From NCBI RefSeq assembly GCF_014697425.1, contig NZ_JACJRU010000011.1, positions 1-64,000 of the forward strand: a DNA stretch of 64,000 nt, written 5' to 3'. Of the stretch, positions 1 to 8,921 are shown piece by piece; the stretch's first letter is position 1, and every line of letters starts with the position of its first letter. The notes under the pieces were generated by a model. That model was not told where the DNA came from. It did not search any database and saw only the letters and a list, made by a program, of their open reading frames with translations. A program made the position numbers and the translations under genes. The stretch comes from Nostoc sp. FACHB-110. GTDB lineage: Bacteria > Cyanobacteriota > Cyanobacteriia > Cyanobacteriales > Nostocaceae.

Positions 1-57
1 CCTCCCTTGCCTATCGGCATCGGTCGGAAGATTGTCGTCAATTAGCCTGCCATTCAT
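1..57 (-). CDS. possible 5' end of a gene leaving the left edge
   Basis: An ATG at 57-55 on the minus strand has a strong Shine-Dalgarno (GGAGGTGAT) a few bases upstream, and its frame stays open for the 19 codons to the window edge (MNGRLIDDNLPTDADRQGR). The Shine-Dalgarno bases also form one arm of a hairpin (CACCTCCC / GGGTAGGTG), so they could equally belong to a structured end. The peptide is too short to assign to a family. Confidence 0.25.
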   Translation of the reverse strand, partial: MNGRLIDDNLPTDADRQGR

Positions 58-168
58 CTCATCACCTCCCTTCGGGTAGGTGAGAGGCTTCTGTCAGTTC
101 AAGCTAAATTGGCTATGAAAGGTTTTTGAATTTCTGGGATAATTTCTTATATTTCACGATAATTGCCA

Positions 169-591
169 ATGCTCTCAAGTTTAAGCTGGCTGGTGTACGC
201 CCTATTTTCAACTTTGTTATATGGCTTTTGGGGCTTTTTTAGTAAGTTAGCAACAAACCATATCAATTCTTATAGTGTATTAATCTACGAAGCTTTTGGC
301 GTTATTTTAGTAGCGTTATCTGTATTAGCCAGAATAAATTTTAAACCGGAAATAGACGCGTGGGGAATTTTTTATGGGTTTTTAGTAGGGATTTGTGGGG
401 TGTTAGCCACATTATTTTTTTTGCTGGCGGTTAGTCAAGGTCATGTTGCAGTAACGATAACTTTCACAGCTTTATATCCTGTAGTGACGATTTTATTGGC
501 TGTTTTAATTCTCAAAGAACCAATTACTCTGCGCCAAGGTATTGGAATTGCCTTAGCTGTGACGGCTATGATATTTTGCGCGACTGAATAA
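169..591 (+). CDS. EamA/DMT-family half-transporter
   Basis: A hydrophobic 140-residue protein with about five membrane segments and one EamA repeat. The repeat opens with a LLYGFWGFFSKLA segment and ends with the typical LYPVVTILLAVLILKEPI motif. Drug/metabolite transporters of this superfamily usually have ten segments in two repeats; single-repeat members are thought to work as dimers. The substrate cannot be inferred. I chose the ATG at 169 over the TTG two codons earlier. The gene converges on the kinase gene with a 3 bp gap. Confidence 0.8.
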   Translation: MLSSLSWLVYALFSTLLYGFWGFFSKLATNHINSYSVLIYEAFGVILVALSVLARINFKPEIDAWGIFYGFLVGICGVLATLFFLLAVSQGHVAVTITFTALYPVVTILLAVLILKEPITLRQGIGIALAVTAMIFCATE

Positions 592-594
592 AAT

Positions 595-2436
595 TTAATC
601 TACAGAAAAGACAACCCGAAAACCACAAATTCTCAAGCCACCATCGGCTTCATTCCAACTGCGGCTAGCACTACGGCACAGTTCAGCCCCAAAATTCCAA
701 GAACCTCCGCGCAATACTCGACGGTTCATGTCGCCACCTTCTTCCCAAACTCTGCCATCTGTGGGTGCGCCATGATAATTGTTATGCCAAGGATCAGCAC
801 ACCATTCCCAGACTAAACCGTGCATATCGTACAAGCCGAAGGCGTTAGCTACTAAAAAACTACCGACATCGGTGGTTTCTTTGCGATATCTAGTTTTGGA
901 CTCGATTAAATAAGTGTCGCTGTCGCTGTAGTTGACTAGTTCTGTGGTGATTTTTTCCCCAAAATGAAAGGCCGTTGTGGTTCCGGCGCGACAAGCATAT
1001 TCCCATTCCGCTTCGCTGGGTAGGCGATATTCGCGTCCGGTTTTTTGGGAGAGTCTGAAACAAAATTCTTGTGCTTCGTGCCAAGAAACGTTTTCTACTG
1101 GTCGATTTGACCCTTTAAATCTGGAGGGATAAGGATTTAGGGTTTGTTTGACTTTGGGTAAGGCAGCAACAGCACGCCATTGTGCTTGGGTTATAGGATA
1201 TTTACCCATAAAAAAGGGTGCGATCGCTACTCGATGTTGCGGACGTTCATCGGCATCACCTTCAAAGTTGGGCGAACCCATTTTAAAAGTACCACCGGCA
1301 ATGGCAATCATGTCTAGGGTGACACCTTTACTCAATTCTTCCACAAAAAACTCGGCAGTTGAGCGATCGCGGCTAACTTCTCTACCACCTGTGTCTACTG
1401 TCACTACTTCAAATTCACAAGTTTCTAAAGCTGGTAAAGGTGGGGCTATTTTTGGTGGTGTTGTTGGTAATCTTAATAATGTCGTCTGCGTAATTTGTGG
1501 TTCAATAATCACTGTTTTAGCCGATTTCAAATCATTCAGAACTTCTACTGCCGATTGATATCTTTCACTGGCTAAATGTTCGAGTAATTTATCTAATATT
1601 CTGCTTAAATCTTCACTAATAGAAATACCTTGTGATTTCACATATTCCCGCCATAACCATTGTGCGTTCATGGCATCATAAAGGGGGTCTTTAATTTGCC
1701 CATAAGCATCTTGAATGGGCAAACATTGAGTTAATAACCGCACACAAGTTACACCCAAAGCATATAAATCACTAGCAGGACAAGCAAAGCCAGCCATTTG
1801 TTCACTAGGAGCATAACCCATTGTATAAATAACTGTAGCTTGTCTGGCTATACTAGTTTGGGTGACTTGTTTTGCACCACCAAAGTCAATTAATACCAAT
1901 TTACCATCAGCATCACGGCGAATAATATTTTCTGGTTTAATATCTCGATGAATAACATTACTAGAATGAATAAATTCTAATACAGGTAATAAATCTGTTA
2001 ATAACTGACGAATTTTTTCTTCAGTAAAAGGGTATTCTTGAACTTCTTCTAAAAGAGTTCTACCTTGAATAAATTCCTGGACTAAATATAGGCTAGAACC
2101 TTGGGCAAAATACGCCAATAGCCTAGGAATTTGGCTGTGATTTTCGCCTAATTCATACAAGCGAAAGGCTTCTTCTTTAAAAAATTCTGCTGCTTTTGTA
2201 CGTTGTCCGGTTCCTTGAATTTGCGGAAAAAATTGCTTGATGACACAAGGTGCATCTAGTCTATCTGCATCTTCAGCTGCATAGGTTTTGCTAAATCCGC
2301 CTTCGCCTAATAGCCTTAAGACGCGGTAACGGTTTCTCAGTAGTGTACCAAAATTGCTTTGTCCACAAGTTATACAAAATCTGTTACCGTCAGCATTGAA
2401 AGGATGGGAACAATTGGGATTTTGGCAGATTTGCAT
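595..2436 (-). CDS. Ser/Thr protein kinase fused to an FGE/SUMF1-like domain
   Basis: 613 residues. The N terminus is a zinc-ribbon-like knuckle with cysteines 4, 9, 21 and 24. A Hanks-type kinase domain follows (about 35-300): glycine loop GEGGFS at 44-49, ATP-binding Lys67, catalytic HRDIKPEN at 163-170 and DFG at 184-186, so it should be active. After a Pro-rich linker near 320-345, residues about 370-613 form a formylglycine-generating-enzyme-type domain (GGTFKMGSP, WEWCADPW, VLRGGSW). This kinase-FGE fusion is a known cyanobacterial architecture. In such proteins the FGE part is often taken as a sensor or binding module rather than a sulfatase-modifying enzyme. There is no transmembrane segment, so it should be cytoplasmic. 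Its partners are unknown. Confidence 0.9.
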   Translation of the reverse strand: MQICQNPNCSHPFNADGNRFCITCGQSNFGTLLRNRYRVLRLLGEGGFSKTYAAEDADRLDAPCVIKQFFPQIQGTGQRTKAAEFFKEEAFRLYELGENHSQIPRLLAYFAQGSSLYLVQEFIQGRTLLEEVQEYPFTEEKIRQLLTDLLPVLEFIHSSNVIHRDIKPENIIRRDADGKLVLIDFGGAKQVTQTSIARQATVIYTMGYAPSEQMAGFACPASDLYALGVTCVRLLTQCLPIQDAYGQIKDPLYDAMNAQWLWREYVKSQGISISEDLSRILDKLLEHLASERYQSAVEVLNDLKSAKTVIIEPQITQTTLLRLPTTPPKIAPPLPALETCEFEVVTVDTGGREVSRDRSTAEFFVEELSKGVTLDMIAIAGGTFKMGSPNFEGDADERPQHRVAIAPFFMGKYPITQAQWRAVAALPKVKQTLNPYPSRFKGSNRPVENVSWHEAQEFCFRLSQKTGREYRLPSEAEWEYACRAGTTTAFHFGEKITTELVNYSDSDTYLIESKTRYRKETTDVGSFLVANAFGLYDMHGLVWEWCADPWHNNYHGAPTDGRVWEEGGDMNRRVLRGGSWNFGAELCRSASRSWNEADGGLRICGFRVVFSVD

Positions 2437-2882
2437 AGTGAGGAGGAAATAGCATCTTGTCCAAAGTTAGCCCCAATATTATCGAATTGAAAACCGATTT
2501 CTAGACAAATAAATATACAGCAGGTAATAGATAAAAGAGGAAAGTCAACAAAGTTGAAAGCTTCTAATAAGATAGCTTTCTTCTAAAAACTTGCACCTAA
2601 TTCACCTGTAATCTGCTGTTAATTATATTTCATCTGTATAAATAGCACCATGAAACAATCCAGATGAAAGTAATTAATTTATTTATCGCTTTGTGTTGGG
2701 TACTGTTGAAGTTTGAGAATGTATATTAGCAAATAATTTCCATTCCAAAAAGAATAATATTGTATAAATATTGAACTTGTCAAGGGTAGTCGAAAATTAT
2801 AGATAAGTAGTATTTAGTTCTTAATTTATTTTTAATCTTAAGCAGGTAACAAAATTGCCAGTCTCTAATGCTGACTGAAAAA

Positions 2883-2919
2883 TCACATCCCCGATTTCTT
2901 TAAGAAATCGGGGATGTGA
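2883..2919. repeat. near-perfect palindrome in the 2437-2949 spacer
   Basis: An 18-bp arm (TCACATCCCCGATTTCTT) is followed by one base and its exact reverse complement. It lies 30 bp beyond the stop of the minus-strand permease gene, so it can act as that gene's transcription terminator. The core ATCCCCGA...TCGGGGAT resembles dispersed hairpins at 22189 and 35563. I see nothing else in this 513 bp spacer apart from AT-rich sequence. Confidence 0.75.
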
Positions 2920-2949
2920 AGTATATTAATTTTCACAAGTTCATGATTG

Positions 2950-3759
2950 CTAATTATTAATCTGGCGCTCACCAGCAATTCGTGTTGATTCAGCGATAAA
3001 AGCGACGATTGCTGATACTGTAATTAAAATAACACTTAGAGCATTAATATCAGGTTTTACACCAGTTCTAATCCGACTAAAAATTTCCATTGGTAAAGTG
3101 TTAGAACCACTACCTGCGGTAAAACTAGCAATCAGAAAATCATCTAAACTGAGAACAAAAGCTAATAAACAACCCGCGATAATTCCTGGCATTAATTGGG
3201 GTAGTAATACTTTAATAAAAGCTTGTACTGGTGTTGCGCCTAAATCTAATGCAGCTTCTTCTAAGTGGGGATCTAAGTTGTTGAGTCTAGAAGCTACAAC
3301 TAATGCAATGTAAGCCAGACAAAATACTACATGGGCGGCAACAATTGTCCAAATACTCAAGGGAATGGCAAAGGCAGCGAGGAAAACAAGAGTAGCAACA
3401 GCGATCGCAATATCAGGAATAATTAAGGGTAAGTAGGCCACGCCCTGATACAAACTCTTACCAGGAAACTTATAACGCGCCAAACCTACCGCCATTAAGG
3501 TTCCTAATACAGAGGAAATACCCACAGCACAAAAAGCCACTATCAAGCTGTTACTCAAAGCCGATAAAATGCGATCGTCACTAAATAACTTACTATACCA
3601 ATCAAGAGTGAATCCTTGCCAAGTTGCACTGTAAGGAGATTGGTTAAAACTATAAAAGCTTAACACTAGTATAGGTAAATACATAATAAAAAATACAATT
3701 ACCGAGAAAACCGCTTGCCATAAGACACGCGGTTTTTTGTTGATTGGTGAAATATTCAT
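2950..3759 (-). CDS. potC: PotC-like ABC transporter permease
   Basis: A 269-residue inner-membrane permease with about six segments. It carries the EAA loop that contacts the ATPase (EEAALDLGATPVQAFIKVLL, near 167-186) and the C-terminal LSLDDFLIASFTAG block typical of PotC/YdcV permeases of polyamine importers. PotC normally works with PotB, the ATPase PotA and the binding protein PotD. None of these is within reach here: the gene upstream is a divergent glycosyltransferase and the gene downstream is the kinase. It is either an orphan subunit or its partners are encoded elsewhere. Polyamine specificity rests on family likeness only. Confidence 0.85.
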   Translation of the reverse strand: MNISPINKKPRVLWQAVFSVIVFFIMYLPILVLSFYSFNQSPYSATWQGFTLDWYSKLFSDDRILSALSNSLIVAFCAVGISSVLGTLMAVGLARYKFPGKSLYQGVAYLPLIIPDIAIAVATLVFLAAFAIPLSIWTIVAAHVVFCLAYIALVVASRLNNLDPHLEEAALDLGATPVQAFIKVLLPQLMPGIIAGCLLAFVLSLDDFLIASFTAGSGSNTLPMEIFSRIRTGVKPDINALSVILITVSAIVAFIAESTRIAGERQINN

Positions 3760-4098
3760 AGTTATTGTTGATTAAATTTCTCCACTTTTTTAGTGTATTC
3801 TATTTAACCAAAAAGTCAATGAAGCCAGATGTATCAATTATGAGTATTTTTATTTCCTGAGATGAAGCTAATTTATCTACAAAGATAGACAAACAATGTA
3901 GAACTTAAAGATTAAAATTATAAAGCAATTACCGATAATTTTGATGTTAAACTTGAGTTAATAATAGTAGTAAAAACCTTTGAGTTACAACTCTAGTCAT
4001 TACTGTTCATTCACAACTCATAGATATTTAACTGTAAACAACTGTGAAGCAAAAGTGAGACACCACTAATTCAAAATTTATTTTTTAGGAGGTTTGTA
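3760..4098. other. divergent intergenic region
   Basis: This 339 bp AT-rich spacer lies between the divergent permease and glycosyltransferase genes and must hold both promoters. I see no convincing paired -35/-10 boxes and no small ORF. The only clear signal is the glycosyltransferase Shine-Dalgarno AGGAGG at 4088-4093. Confidence 0.5.
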
Positions 4099-5184
4099 AT
4101 GAGAATAGCTCAAGTTTCCCCACTGTGGGAGAGAGTACCACCTCCAGCTTATGGTGGTATAGAGTTAGTCGTGGGGTTACTGACCGATGAATTAGTCAGG
4201 CGTGGACACGAAGTCACCTTGTTTGCATCGGGTGATTCTATCAGTTTAGCCAAACTAGAATCTGTACATCCTCGTGCTATTAGACTCGATCAAGAGGTCA
4301 AAGAATATAGCATTTACGAAATGTTGCAGTTAGCGTTGGTGTACGAACGAGCCGATGAGTTTGATATTATTCACTCTCACATGGGTTGTGCTGCATTACC
4401 CTATGCAAATCTTGTAAGTACGCCTACCGTTCATACTTTACACGGGCCTTTTACTTGTGATAATAAAAAGCTATTTCAACATGCAAAACGTCAAAATCTT
4501 GTCAGCATTTCTCACGACCAAAGAGACTTATCGCTAGATTTAAACTATGCAGCCACAGTCTACAACGGTATTGATGTTAGCAGTTACAAATTTCATCCCC
4601 AACCAGAAGAACCGCCTTATTTAGCTTTTTTAGGCCGGATGTCTCCAGAAAAAGGGCCACACTTAGCGATAGAAATCGCTAAACAATCTGGCTGGCGTTT
4701 AAAAATGGCTGGTAAGGTAGATGTAGTTGACGTGGAATATTTTGAAAAAGAAGTTCAGCCTTTTATTGATGGCAAACAAATTGAGTATTTAGGTGAAGCT
4801 AACCATCAACAAAAAAATGCACTAATGGGAGGTGCATTCGCCACTTTATTCCCGATTACTTGGCGAGAACCTTTTGGATTAGTCATGGTAGAGTCAATGG
4901 CGGCTGGGACACCAGTGATTGCGATGAAACTAGGGTCTACATCAGAAGTAATTGCCCACGGTAAAACGGGTTTTGTTTGCAATAATATTGCAGAGTGCGT
5001 CAATGCCATTGACAAAGCGGCTGAATTAGACCGTTATGTTTGCCGTCAGTATGTGCAGAATCATTTTAGTTATCAAAGTATGACTGACGGCTATGAAACT
5101 GTTTATCGGCAAATTCTCCAACCGAAATTTACCAAGAATGGTCATTTGCGTAGTACAGTTCCTTCAGCAATTGCTAAGAGATAA
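4099..5184 (+). CDS. family 4 glycosyltransferase
   Basis: 361 residues with the two Rossmann-like halves of a GT-B enzyme. The N-terminal acceptor half starts RIAQVSPLWERVPPPAYGGIE. The C-terminal half has the nucleotide-sugar motifs GRMSPEKGPHLAIEIAK and EPFGLVMVESMAAGTPVIA, including the E-x7-E pair typical of retaining GT4 enzymes. The start follows a textbook AGGAGG Shine-Dalgarno. The acceptor is unknown; roles in polysaccharide or glycolipid synthesis are common. It stands alone, so context does not narrow the function. Confidence 0.9.
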   Translation: MRIAQVSPLWERVPPPAYGGIELVVGLLTDELVRRGHEVTLFASGDSISLAKLESVHPRAIRLDQEVKEYSIYEMLQLALVYERADEFDIIHSHMGCAALPYANLVSTPTVHTLHGPFTCDNKKLFQHAKRQNLVSISHDQRDLSLDLNYAATVYNGIDVSSYKFHPQPEEPPYLAFLGRMSPEKGPHLAIEIAKQSGWRLKMAGKVDVVDVEYFEKEVQPFIDGKQIEYLGEANHQQKNALMGGAFATLFPITWREPFGLVMVESMAAGTPVIAMKLGSTSEVIAHGKTGFVCNNIAECVNAIDKAAELDRYVCRQYVQNHFSYQSMTDGYETVYRQILQPKFTKNGHLRSTVPSAIAKR

Positions 5185-5437
5185 ATAAGTAAGTATACAT
5201 CCGTCAGAAGCCAGGAGCCAGAAGGTGAGAAAATTTAATCACACTCTTCTGGATAACAATAGAATAATTCTCCTAAATTACTCTTAAATTCTGACTTCTA
5301 TGGTATGAATCCTTACATAAATAATCTATTTGGTGAGGGAGCGAATGAGGTCATAAGTTACAGGGATAATAAAAAATCGCATCCTCACTTTTTAGAATGC
5401 GATCGCAGTTTTGTAAATTTTCTCAGCAAAATAAATA

Positions 5438-5839
5438 TTATCGGGCTTGTTTCACAAAAACAACTTCACAATCCTGTCCACCGTATTTTTCGCAAGTTTC
5501 TACAGCATATTTTTCAGCTAGAGATTGGTCAGATCCCCATCCTGTACCATAACTACCATCAGAACCAACAGCTAAAGCTCCCCAAGCATTTCTAAACCAC
5601 AGTGGTACTGTACAATCTTCTGCATCACTTTCACTGCGGCAATTTTGCAAAGCAGCATTAATCGCTGCTTGTTTTGTTCTAGCAATTCCTGATGAATAGG
5701 TTTTAGTTGAAGGAGAATAAGAAATGGCTCCAAAGATATTTCTGGTAGCACCAGCTTGAGCAGTTTGGGTAATGGCAGGTACTAAGGAAATTACAGCGAT
5801 TGCGGTTAACAAGCTCTTGCGGAAATTAGCTTTTAGCAT
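5438..5839 (-). CDS. secreted DUF4189-domain protein
   Basis: With the ATG at 5839 the product has 133 residues. It starts with a Sec signal peptide (MLKANFRKSLLTAIAVISLV, likely cleavage after AQA) followed by a small DUF4189 domain. The domain has the repeated pattern GAISYSPSTKTY ... AAINAALQNC and paired cysteines likely to form disulfides. I preferred this start to a longer one at 5872 because AGGA lies about 11 nt upstream and the signal peptide then begins properly. The family occurs in exported proteins of cyanobacteria and proteobacteria; its role is unknown. Confidence 0.85.
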   Translation of the reverse strand: MLKANFRKSLLTAIAVISLVPAITQTAQAGATRNIFGAISYSPSTKTYSSGIARTKQAAINAALQNCRSESDAEDCTVPLWFRNAWGALAVGSDGSYGTGWGSDQSLAEKYAVETCEKYGGQDCEVVFVKQAR

Positions 5840-5955
5840 ATTATTAATTCCTAATAATATTGGTTGTTGCAACTATTATTTGCCCAACTTGCTAATTTCT
5901 GGATTCGCATTTATACTAATTTTTTTATGAAGATACTCTTCATGGTGATAAATTT

Positions 5956-6038
5956 AGGACTTACGCAATAACTCTCTAAAACGCTTATTTCTTCGTGACC
6001 TTTTTAGTTCGTTTTTGCGTTACTTGTGCGTAAGTCCT
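5956..6038. mobile_element. MITE-like element, family A copy 1
   Basis: An 83 bp element bounded by perfect 12-bp terminal inverted repeats AGGACTTACGCA / TGCGTAAGTCCT, symmetric out to TTTA...TAAA. It has no coding capacity. The same ends recur at 8756-8904, 40745-40792 and 57673-57790. TA next to the GG...CC core on both sides would suit a TA-targeting (IS630/Tc1-like) transposase acting in trans; this is an inference. Confidence 0.75.
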
Positions 6039-6160
6039 AAAATTAATAAATGTTTACAGAAAAAACAACCTAGAGTCAATTGAAAATACCTATTTCGGCA
6101 GGCTGATCTATTGAGAATATCAAGCACAATTTTTCATCATGATGCCTGACTAAAATTGAA

Positions 6161-6556
6161 CTATAATTCGTTGAATTTGTCCCGAATTGTTTCTATCCGT
6201 TGACGATTAACGCCCAAGTCACTTTGCCCCAAACGGGATGCGGAACGGACTTGGATAACATTAGCATTCCGGTCTAAGAAAAATTCAACATCATCAACAA
6301 ATCCCATCAAAGCACTTTTAAACTCTGCATATAAATAGTCTTGGCTTTCGCTAATAATCGTTGTTCTTGGTAAAGATTGAACAATACTTTTGAGATGAGC
6401 GATCGCCTGTTCTGGGCTAGTATGAAAAGTTAAAGGCGCAATTTGATGAATTGCATCTGTACTTTGGCTAGAAACACAATTGGGCGAGTTAGGGCATGAG
6501 GCTAATTTGCCATCACGTACCCCTAAATTATGAGGACGCTTACCTGCAAATATCAT
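6161..6556 (-). CDS. DUF1499-domain protein
   Basis: 131 residues matching the DUF1499 pattern. The N-terminal block LASCPNSPNCVSSQS contains the family's signature cysteines, and the body has the characteristic FVDDVEFFLD and VRSASRLGQSDLGVNRQRI motifs. There is no signal peptide or membrane segment. The family is widespread in cyanobacteria, plants and proteobacteria without an assigned biochemical role. The spacer towards the aminotransferase gene is 180 bp and divergent. Confidence 0.85.
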   Translation of the reverse strand: MIFAGKRPHNLGVRDGKLASCPNSPNCVSSQSTDAIHQIAPLTFHTSPEQAIAHLKSIVQSLPRTTIISESQDYLYAEFKSALMGFVDDVEFFLDRNANVIQVRSASRLGQSDLGVNRQRIETIRDKFNEL

Positions 6557-6736
6557 AATGTTGCGAGCGGATAGAGGAATCTGATTTGATTACTTAACAT
6601 ATTTGTGTAGGCCAAGAACAGAGAACAGGGAAATATTGCCAAAGTAGGAGATGGAAACTTGTCGTCATCAAGACGATACAACGGTGATGCGATCGCTCTA
6701 TGATGCGGTAAGTATGTCTATCAAACAACAATAATT

Positions 6737-7885
6737 ATGTCGCAAACCATCTCAATTAACGACAGTCAACGCTTACAACTCAAACCTCTAGAAATTCCCA
6801 CCAAACTGCTATTAGGGCCTGGCCCTTCCAATGCTCATCCTAGCGTTCTCCAAGCGATGAGTACCACACCTTTAGGACACCTCGACCCAGATTTTTTAGG
6901 TGTGATGGATGAGATTAAATCCTTATTACGTTATGTCTGGCAAACTGAAAATCCTTTGACTATCGCCGTTAGTGGTACAGGTTCCGCAGCAATGGAAGCC
7001 ACCATTGCCAATAGTGTAGAACCCGGTGATGTTGTCTTAATTGGCGTGGCGGGATATTTTGGAAATCGTCTAGTCGATATGGCTGGCAGGTATGGTGCTG
7101 ATGTGCGTACCATTACCAAACCTTGGGGGCAAGTTTTCTCTTTAGAAGAACTCCGCACTGCTGTGGAAATTCATCGTCCGGCTATTTTGTCCTTGGTTCA
7201 CGCCGAAACTTCTACAGGTGCGCGTCAGCCATTAGAAGGCGTTGGTGAACTGTGTCGAGAATTTGGCACACTGTTGTTAGTTGATACTGTCACCAGTCTT
7301 GGCGGTGTACCCATCTTTTTAGATGAGTGGGGAGTTGACTTAGCCTATAGCTGTAGCCAAAAAGGCTTGGGTTGTTCGCCTGGTGCTTCTCCTTTTACCA
7401 TAAGTCCCCGTGCGTGGGAAAAATTGCAGCGTCGCAGCACGAAGGTGACAAATTGGTATTTAGATATGAATTTGCTGAATAAGTATTGGGGTAGTGAGAG
7501 AGTTTATCACCACACAGCACCAATTAACCTTTACTACGGTCTACGAGAAGCTTTACGTTTAGTTGCCGAAGAAGGGCTAGCAAACTGCTGGCAGCGTCAT
7601 CAAAAAAATGTTGAATACCTCTGGGAAGGCTTGGAAAGTTTGGGACTGAGTATGCACGTTGAACGCGAGTACCGTTTACCAACTCTTACCACAGTCCGTA
7701 TTCCTGAAGGGGTAGACGGTAAAGCCATTGCCAAACAATTACTAACAGAACACAAAATTGAAGTTGGCGGTGGACTTGGTGAATTAGCAGGTAAAGTTTG
7801 GCGTGTCGGACTGATGGGTTTTAATAGCCGGAAAGAAAGCGTTGACCGATTAATAGAAGCATTAGGACAAGTTTTGCCTAAATAG
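6737..7885 (+). CDS. alanine/serine-glyoxylate aminotransferase
   Basis: A 382-residue class V PLP enzyme. The Schiff-base lysine is K209 in SYSCSQKGLGCSPG, and D183 in LLVDTVTSLGG contacts the pyridine nitrogen. The N-terminal LLLGPGPSNAHPSVLQAM and the SGTGSAAMEA phosphate-binding loop are typical of alanine:glyoxylate aminotransferases, which turn photorespiratory glyoxylate into glycine. Older annotations call such proteins 'soluble hydrogenase 42 kDa subunit', which is misleading. Serine as donor cannot be excluded. It is monocistronic and ends before a strong hairpin at 7981. Confidence 0.92.
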   Translation: MSQTISINDSQRLQLKPLEIPTKLLLGPGPSNAHPSVLQAMSTTPLGHLDPDFLGVMDEIKSLLRYVWQTENPLTIAVSGTGSAAMEATIANSVEPGDVVLIGVAGYFGNRLVDMAGRYGADVRTITKPWGQVFSLEELRTAVEIHRPAILSLVHAETSTGARQPLEGVGELCREFGTLLLVDTVTSLGGVPIFLDEWGVDLAYSCSQKGLGCSPGASPFTISPRAWEKLQRRSTKVTNWYLDMNLLNKYWGSERVYHHTAPINLYYGLREALRLVAEEGLANCWQRHQKNVEYLWEGLESLGLSMHVEREYRLPTLTTVRIPEGVDGKAIAKQLLTEHKIEVGGGLGELAGKVWRVGLMGFNSRKESVDRLIEALGQVLPK

Positions 7886-7980
7886 CAGAGGTTAGGGGTG
7901 AGAGGTTAGGAGTTAGGAAAAATAATTTTTCATTACTCCCTACTCCCCATTCCCTAATTTTCATAAGAATTTTCATATTA

Positions 7981-8013
7981 TTAGGTGCGTTAAACGGAAA
8001 GTAACGCACCTAA
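7981..8013 (+). terminator. hairpin downstream of the aminotransferase
   Basis: A perfect 12-bp stem TTAGGTGCGTTA / TAACGCACCTAA with a 9-nt loop lies about 95 bp after the stop codon. There is no T-run, so it may be a dispersed repeat acting as a bidirectional terminator between convergent genes. A related GGTGCGTTG hairpin lies at 26392-26422. Confidence 0.5.
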
Positions 8014-8100
8014 CTAGTAACGGCAATTGCACCCTTAATCCTACTGAGAATTTGTAGTTAAATAACAGCTTGTCGTCAGATATCACTTCTGCCGACATTT

Positions 8101-8337
8101 TTAAGCTACAACTTCTTCACGTTGGCAATCAAAAACAACCATAAAAGACGAATTAGGCATCATTTGGCGTAAACGCTGCATATAGCCATCAGCATCAGAA
8201 CGGCTGCGGAAGCGTGCGACTATTTCCCGTTCTGCATCGGGTTGTAAGCGGGCAATTGCCCAAGAATTTAGACGCTCTTTGTAGGCGATGGGGTGGTTTT
8301 CCTGGGAGGTAGCTTTGATTTCGGTATTTTGTGGCAT
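8101..8337 (-). CDS. small conserved hypothetical protein
   Basis: A 78-residue soluble protein. The middle and C terminus (NSWAIARLQPDAEREIVARF, SRSDADGYMQRLRQMMP, SFMVVFD) look like a compact alpha/beta fold with the composition of a genuine cyanobacterial protein. I do not recognise a named domain. It is convergent with the aminotransferase gene, from which it is separated by the hairpin at 7981. The function is unknown. Confidence 0.7.
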   Translation of the reverse strand: MPQNTEIKATSQENHPIAYKERLNSWAIARLQPDAEREIVARFRSRSDADGYMQRLRQMMPNSSFMVVFDCQREEVVA

Positions 8338-8755
8338 GATGTATGATATCCGTGTGTAATTTTCAGTAAAGGCGTTACTGAGTCTCTTGGCGGGGATGTA
8401 ATAACGCCTTTTTTCAGGCTGCTGCCACCTTGTTATTCCATTATTTTTGGATTGTCAAGACTGAAGACACTGCTTTACAAGAACTTAGCTTGAAAATCAA
8501 ATTTGCGATCAGTCTCAAACCTTTTACTGGTAAGTAAAACAGTTAAACAATCAATCCAAATTCAAAATTGTGAACAAGTGTGACATCTCCATTAGTCTTA
8601 CCTACATTTACAAGCAAATTTAATACCAACAGGAAAGATTTCTTAATGTCGTAAAGTATACAATAATTTGTTTTAATACTGAGAAGATTGTTGCTGATGC
8701 GATTTTTGCTACAGCCAAAATCTTATTAATTTTTCCAAACTTTTTAGATATCAAC

Positions 8756-8904
8756 AGGACTTACGCGTGAAAACGAAAAATCAAAGGTCTGGAGAAGGGG
8801 GTAAGGGTTTAGGGGTGTAGGGGTGTATGTATCCAAAACCCATTAACCCCATGCCCGACACCCATTAACCCAGCCTCCACAGACAATCTTTGTGCGTAAG
8901 TCCT
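8756..8904. mobile_element. MITE-like element, family A copy 2 in the 8338-8921 spacer
   Basis: The ends AGGACTTACGC and GCGTAAGTCCT are perfect 11-bp inverted repeats enclosing 127 bp. The interior contains GGGTGTAGGGGTGTA heptamer-like runs and a partly complementary CCCATTAACCC stretch. It is non-coding. The right end abuts the start of the ATP-grasp gene and supplies the in-frame stop (8904-8906) just upstream of it. The rest of the spacer (8338-8755) shows no gene. Confidence 0.7.
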
Positions 8905-8921
8905 AATCAATTTCTCTGAAT

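Noticed and set aside
5305-5595. 96-codon plus-strand frame
   Set aside because: It overlaps the well-supported DUF4189 gene on the other strand and has no family likeness or ribosome site.
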